NCBI GenBank assembly: GCA_021464525.1
Contig: JADRCO010000413.1
Coordinates: 1-34,229 of the forward strand
From: Rhizophagus sp. LPA8_4_AMF
Lineage: Eukaryota > Glomeromycota > Glomeromycetes > Glomerales > Glomeraceae
Direction: 5' to 3'
Length of the DNA: 34,229 nucleotides
Of the stretch, positions 31,880 through 34,229 are shown in pieces (the first letter of the stretch is position 1; every line of letters begins with the position of its first letter). A program made the position numbers and the translations under genes. The notes beneath the pieces are model-generated. The model did not search any database, was not told where the DNA came from, and saw only the letters and a list, made by a program, of their open reading frames with translations.

Positions 31880-33122
31880 ATGATCAAAATTCAACATATT
31901 ATACAGTACACAAAAAAAGTAATTAGAAAAATATTTTCATTTACTGTGCAATGAATAAATGTCAGTGGCATATGAAAATTTGTGGATATACTCTTTATAA
32001 TGTGATAATAAATTACAAAAATTATATTAACAACAGACCACACACTATCCACCTATTAAAATTTAAGTCGTCCAAAAATTCATTAAAAAAAATAAGTTAC
32101 CTAATATTGACTAATTAAGCAACTTTAAAAAGCAGTTTTATGGTAAATATCCAATCAAATTTAATAATTTTTTTTATTTCATTTGCTGGATTATAAAGTA
32201 TATCTGATAAAGTTTTTACAGTATATTAATAATAAAATTAAAGTTAAAATTTTCAAAAACAATAAAAAATAATAAAAAATTAAAATTTAAGTTAATTGAA
32301 TTTAACGCATTATAATATAAAATTTTATTAAAAAATTGAAGTATTCTATAGAGTTGTTTACATATAAAAAATAAATATTTATTAATATGATATAGGTTAT
32401 TTATTGGCTAAATATTGACTTAAAAATTTATTTTAATTACTTTTTTCACGCACTGTATGTTATAAGGAGTTACCAGGAAACCTATAAAGCAATAATCATA
32501 AAAAATGATCAGAGTATAATGAACTCTGGTTTTTTAATTAAGAAATAAATAATACGATTATATGTATGGAATTGCAAGTGATTATTAAGCATATACCGAT
32601 TACTATTTTATATGATATTAATAGTAACAGGTATTCTATTAACATTCAGAAATCCTTTACAAATATAATATGTCAAATAATTTTATCAGCTCCTTTTAGA
32701 ATTTGCCACATTAAAAGAACTAATAACTAATCTTACAGTTTACAAGTTGTTTATTGATCTGTATTATAATGATTTTAGCATGTTTTATAATATTTATCAT
32801 TCTTTAGGTGGTATCTATATTTAAATTGAAAACATGCTAATTGCTGAAAGAATGCATCTCAAAAATTATTTTACATTCAGATTTGTGCTATTTGGCAGTT
32901 CTTTTGATAAATTTATAAAGTCATTTATTACCGAAATGAAAATAGTGAAAAAAGGCAAGATTATAAATATTTAAGGTAATAAATGTATTGTAATTGCAAA
33001 TAGAAATGGTATAAGTTTAGGTAAAACAATTTAGCCGCAGTTTAAAACTAAACTAATACAAGGTGATTTAGTCAATTTCAAGTCATGATTTAATTCAATT
33101 GATTCAAACTGTGATTTAACTT

Positions 33123-33256
33123 GGGATCCGTACAAAATCCCGAATGTCAAAATTCCGAATGGTACGAAATCCCAAAAAATTGGCCGGTATTAAGCATGAT
33201 GCTGCCCGGTTCAGAATTTTTGGGATTATGAGTTTCAGGATTTCGTACCAGACCCA
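33123..33256. mobile_element. MITE, 134 bp, with 8-bp flanking repeats
   Basis: The left end GGGATCCGTACAAAATCCCGAA pairs with an inverted right end reading GGGTCTGGTACGAAATCCTG, about 75% identical over 25 bases. Direct repeats TTTAACTT lie at 33115-33122 and 33257-33264. The exact border may shift by one base, because the right end has an extra terminal T when read inverted. The interior has TGGCCGG and GCCCGG and no coding potential. Confidence 0.85.
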
Positions 33257-33264
33257 TTTAACTT

Positions 33265-34229
33265 ATAGTTTAAATTACAGTTCAAGCTGATTTTTAATCT
33301 TTTATATAGATTAAAGTTCTGAATATGCAACCTAAAATGATCTGCATTAATCTGCATTGATTTGCATAATATAAATAATACAATTAAAAGTAGTATTAGA
33401 AAGTTTGTCTAAAACTCTCAATTTTGGATAGGTTTTGGACAGGTTTTAGACAACTTTAATATATTAAAACTTATCCAAAACTTTATCAAATCCTAAAAAT
33501 TTGACCAAAATCCAATAGATCCAAAATTTTAATCCAACCTAACCCAACCTGACTTGTTAGAAACTCTAATATAGACATTATAATATGAGTAAAATAATTA
33601 ATTATAATCAATTGTATTTTTTATTTTTATTTTTTTTTACAAATTATAATAAATCAACTATAATAAATAAATAAATTAATTTGATAGCTAAATATATAAA
33701 TCATGGTTTGAACTGTAGTTTAACTGCAGTTTAACTACTATTTGAACTGCTGTTTGCATTAAATAATAAACTGCAATTGATTTGGTTTATTGTCTAAACT
33801 GCTGATTTATAAATTGAACTGAACTAAATCGAACTGATATCATCCCTAATTGCAAGTTTTAGTAATATTACTGCCAATCTGCTGCAAGAAAATAATTTTG
33901 CTAGAGTGAAATAACATAATGTAAATAGAAAATATCAGACTTGCAATGCAATAAAAAATTTCTTAATATCTGACTATTTTGTTTTAAAATTAATTTTTTA
34001 TCATCACCAATTAGATAAATAATTTAAAGAAATATCTGAGGCATTAATAATTTCAGAATGTATAAAAGCAATTGCACCCAAATATAGATTATGATTACAG
34101 CCTTTAATACCCGATTAGCTTAAAAGGAAAAGACATTTATCACGAAGTTAAACCAAATGGAGTCTTGTATTTACTAAACAGCAGTATTTAATAAGTATTA
34201 AAAATTTGTATTTATTAAGTATAAAAAAA
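33265..34229. other. AT-rich, repeat-bearing end of window
   Basis: The bases at 33700-33850 carry repeated GCAGTTTAA/AAACTG motifs. No gene is seen. The window ends in an A run. Confidence 0.5.

Larger units (their letters stand above)
31577..33850. repeat. possible larger inverted-end element
   Basis: ATTAGGGATGTTAT at 31577 is matched by an inverted ATTAGGGATGATAT ending at 33850. The inverted match is short, about 12 of 14 bases. The right flank inward contains many CAGTTTAA/AAACTG-type motifs in both orientations. No target duplication is visible. It may be one element, or two unrelated ends of the same family. Confidence 0.35.

Overview
The window reads as nuclear DNA of an AT-rich filamentous fungus, most likely an arbuscular mycorrhizal fungus (Glomeromycotina, Rhizophagus-like). 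This is an inference from very high A+T, short introns with GTAAGT/GTATGT donors and pyrimidine-rich acceptors, large runs of non-coding and repeat DNA, and recognisably fungal proteins. No RNA gene, CRISPR array or prokaryotic operon was seen. All gene models were spliced by eye from frame continuity, so the exon borders given are predictions.

Left part (1-3.3 kb): microsatellites, a decayed multi-exon gene (1516-2418), and a tandem duplication whose second copy carries a 0.34-kb piece of an arginine-biosynthesis gene (argJ-like). From 3.9 to 9.5 kb lie three tandem, minus-strand, four-exon paralogues encoding small multi-pass membrane proteins of about 220-233 residues. Their promoters were duplicated along with the coding parts. 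A probable frameshifted F-box-type gene start sits between the first two. At 11.25-11.95 kb a minus-strand three-exon gene encodes a small two-repeat Myb/SANT protein.

Centre (14.3-17.1 kb): the best-supported gene, a six-exon protein kinase of 552 residues of the Srk1/Rck2 (MAPK-activated, CaMK-like) type, with all catalytic motifs and the conserved C-terminal tail. It is followed by about 1.5 kb of extremely AT-rich DNA and then a 3.1-kb non-coding element with very long inverted ends (18597-21717), probably a non-autonomous foldback-type transposon. At 22.5-23.0 kb a minus-strand two-exon gene encodes a 132-residue secreted, six-cysteine protein resembling the chitin-binding CBM19 fold.

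Right part (25.2-29.5 kb): a three-unit tandem array with a period of about 2 kb. Two intact units encode proteins of 236 and 242 residues. Each joins an unfamiliar N-terminal helical domain of about 70 residues to the C-terminal coiled coil and IAK-type regulatory tail of fungal conventional kinesin, without any motor domain. The third unit is a decayed first exon. These motorless kinesin-tail proteins are the most unusual thing in the window; they could pair with, or inhibit in trans, the true kinesin-1. Further right are a 278-bp hAT-like MITE with perfect 8-bp target duplications, a second 134-bp MITE with 8-bp flanking repeats, a possible larger element, and coding relics.
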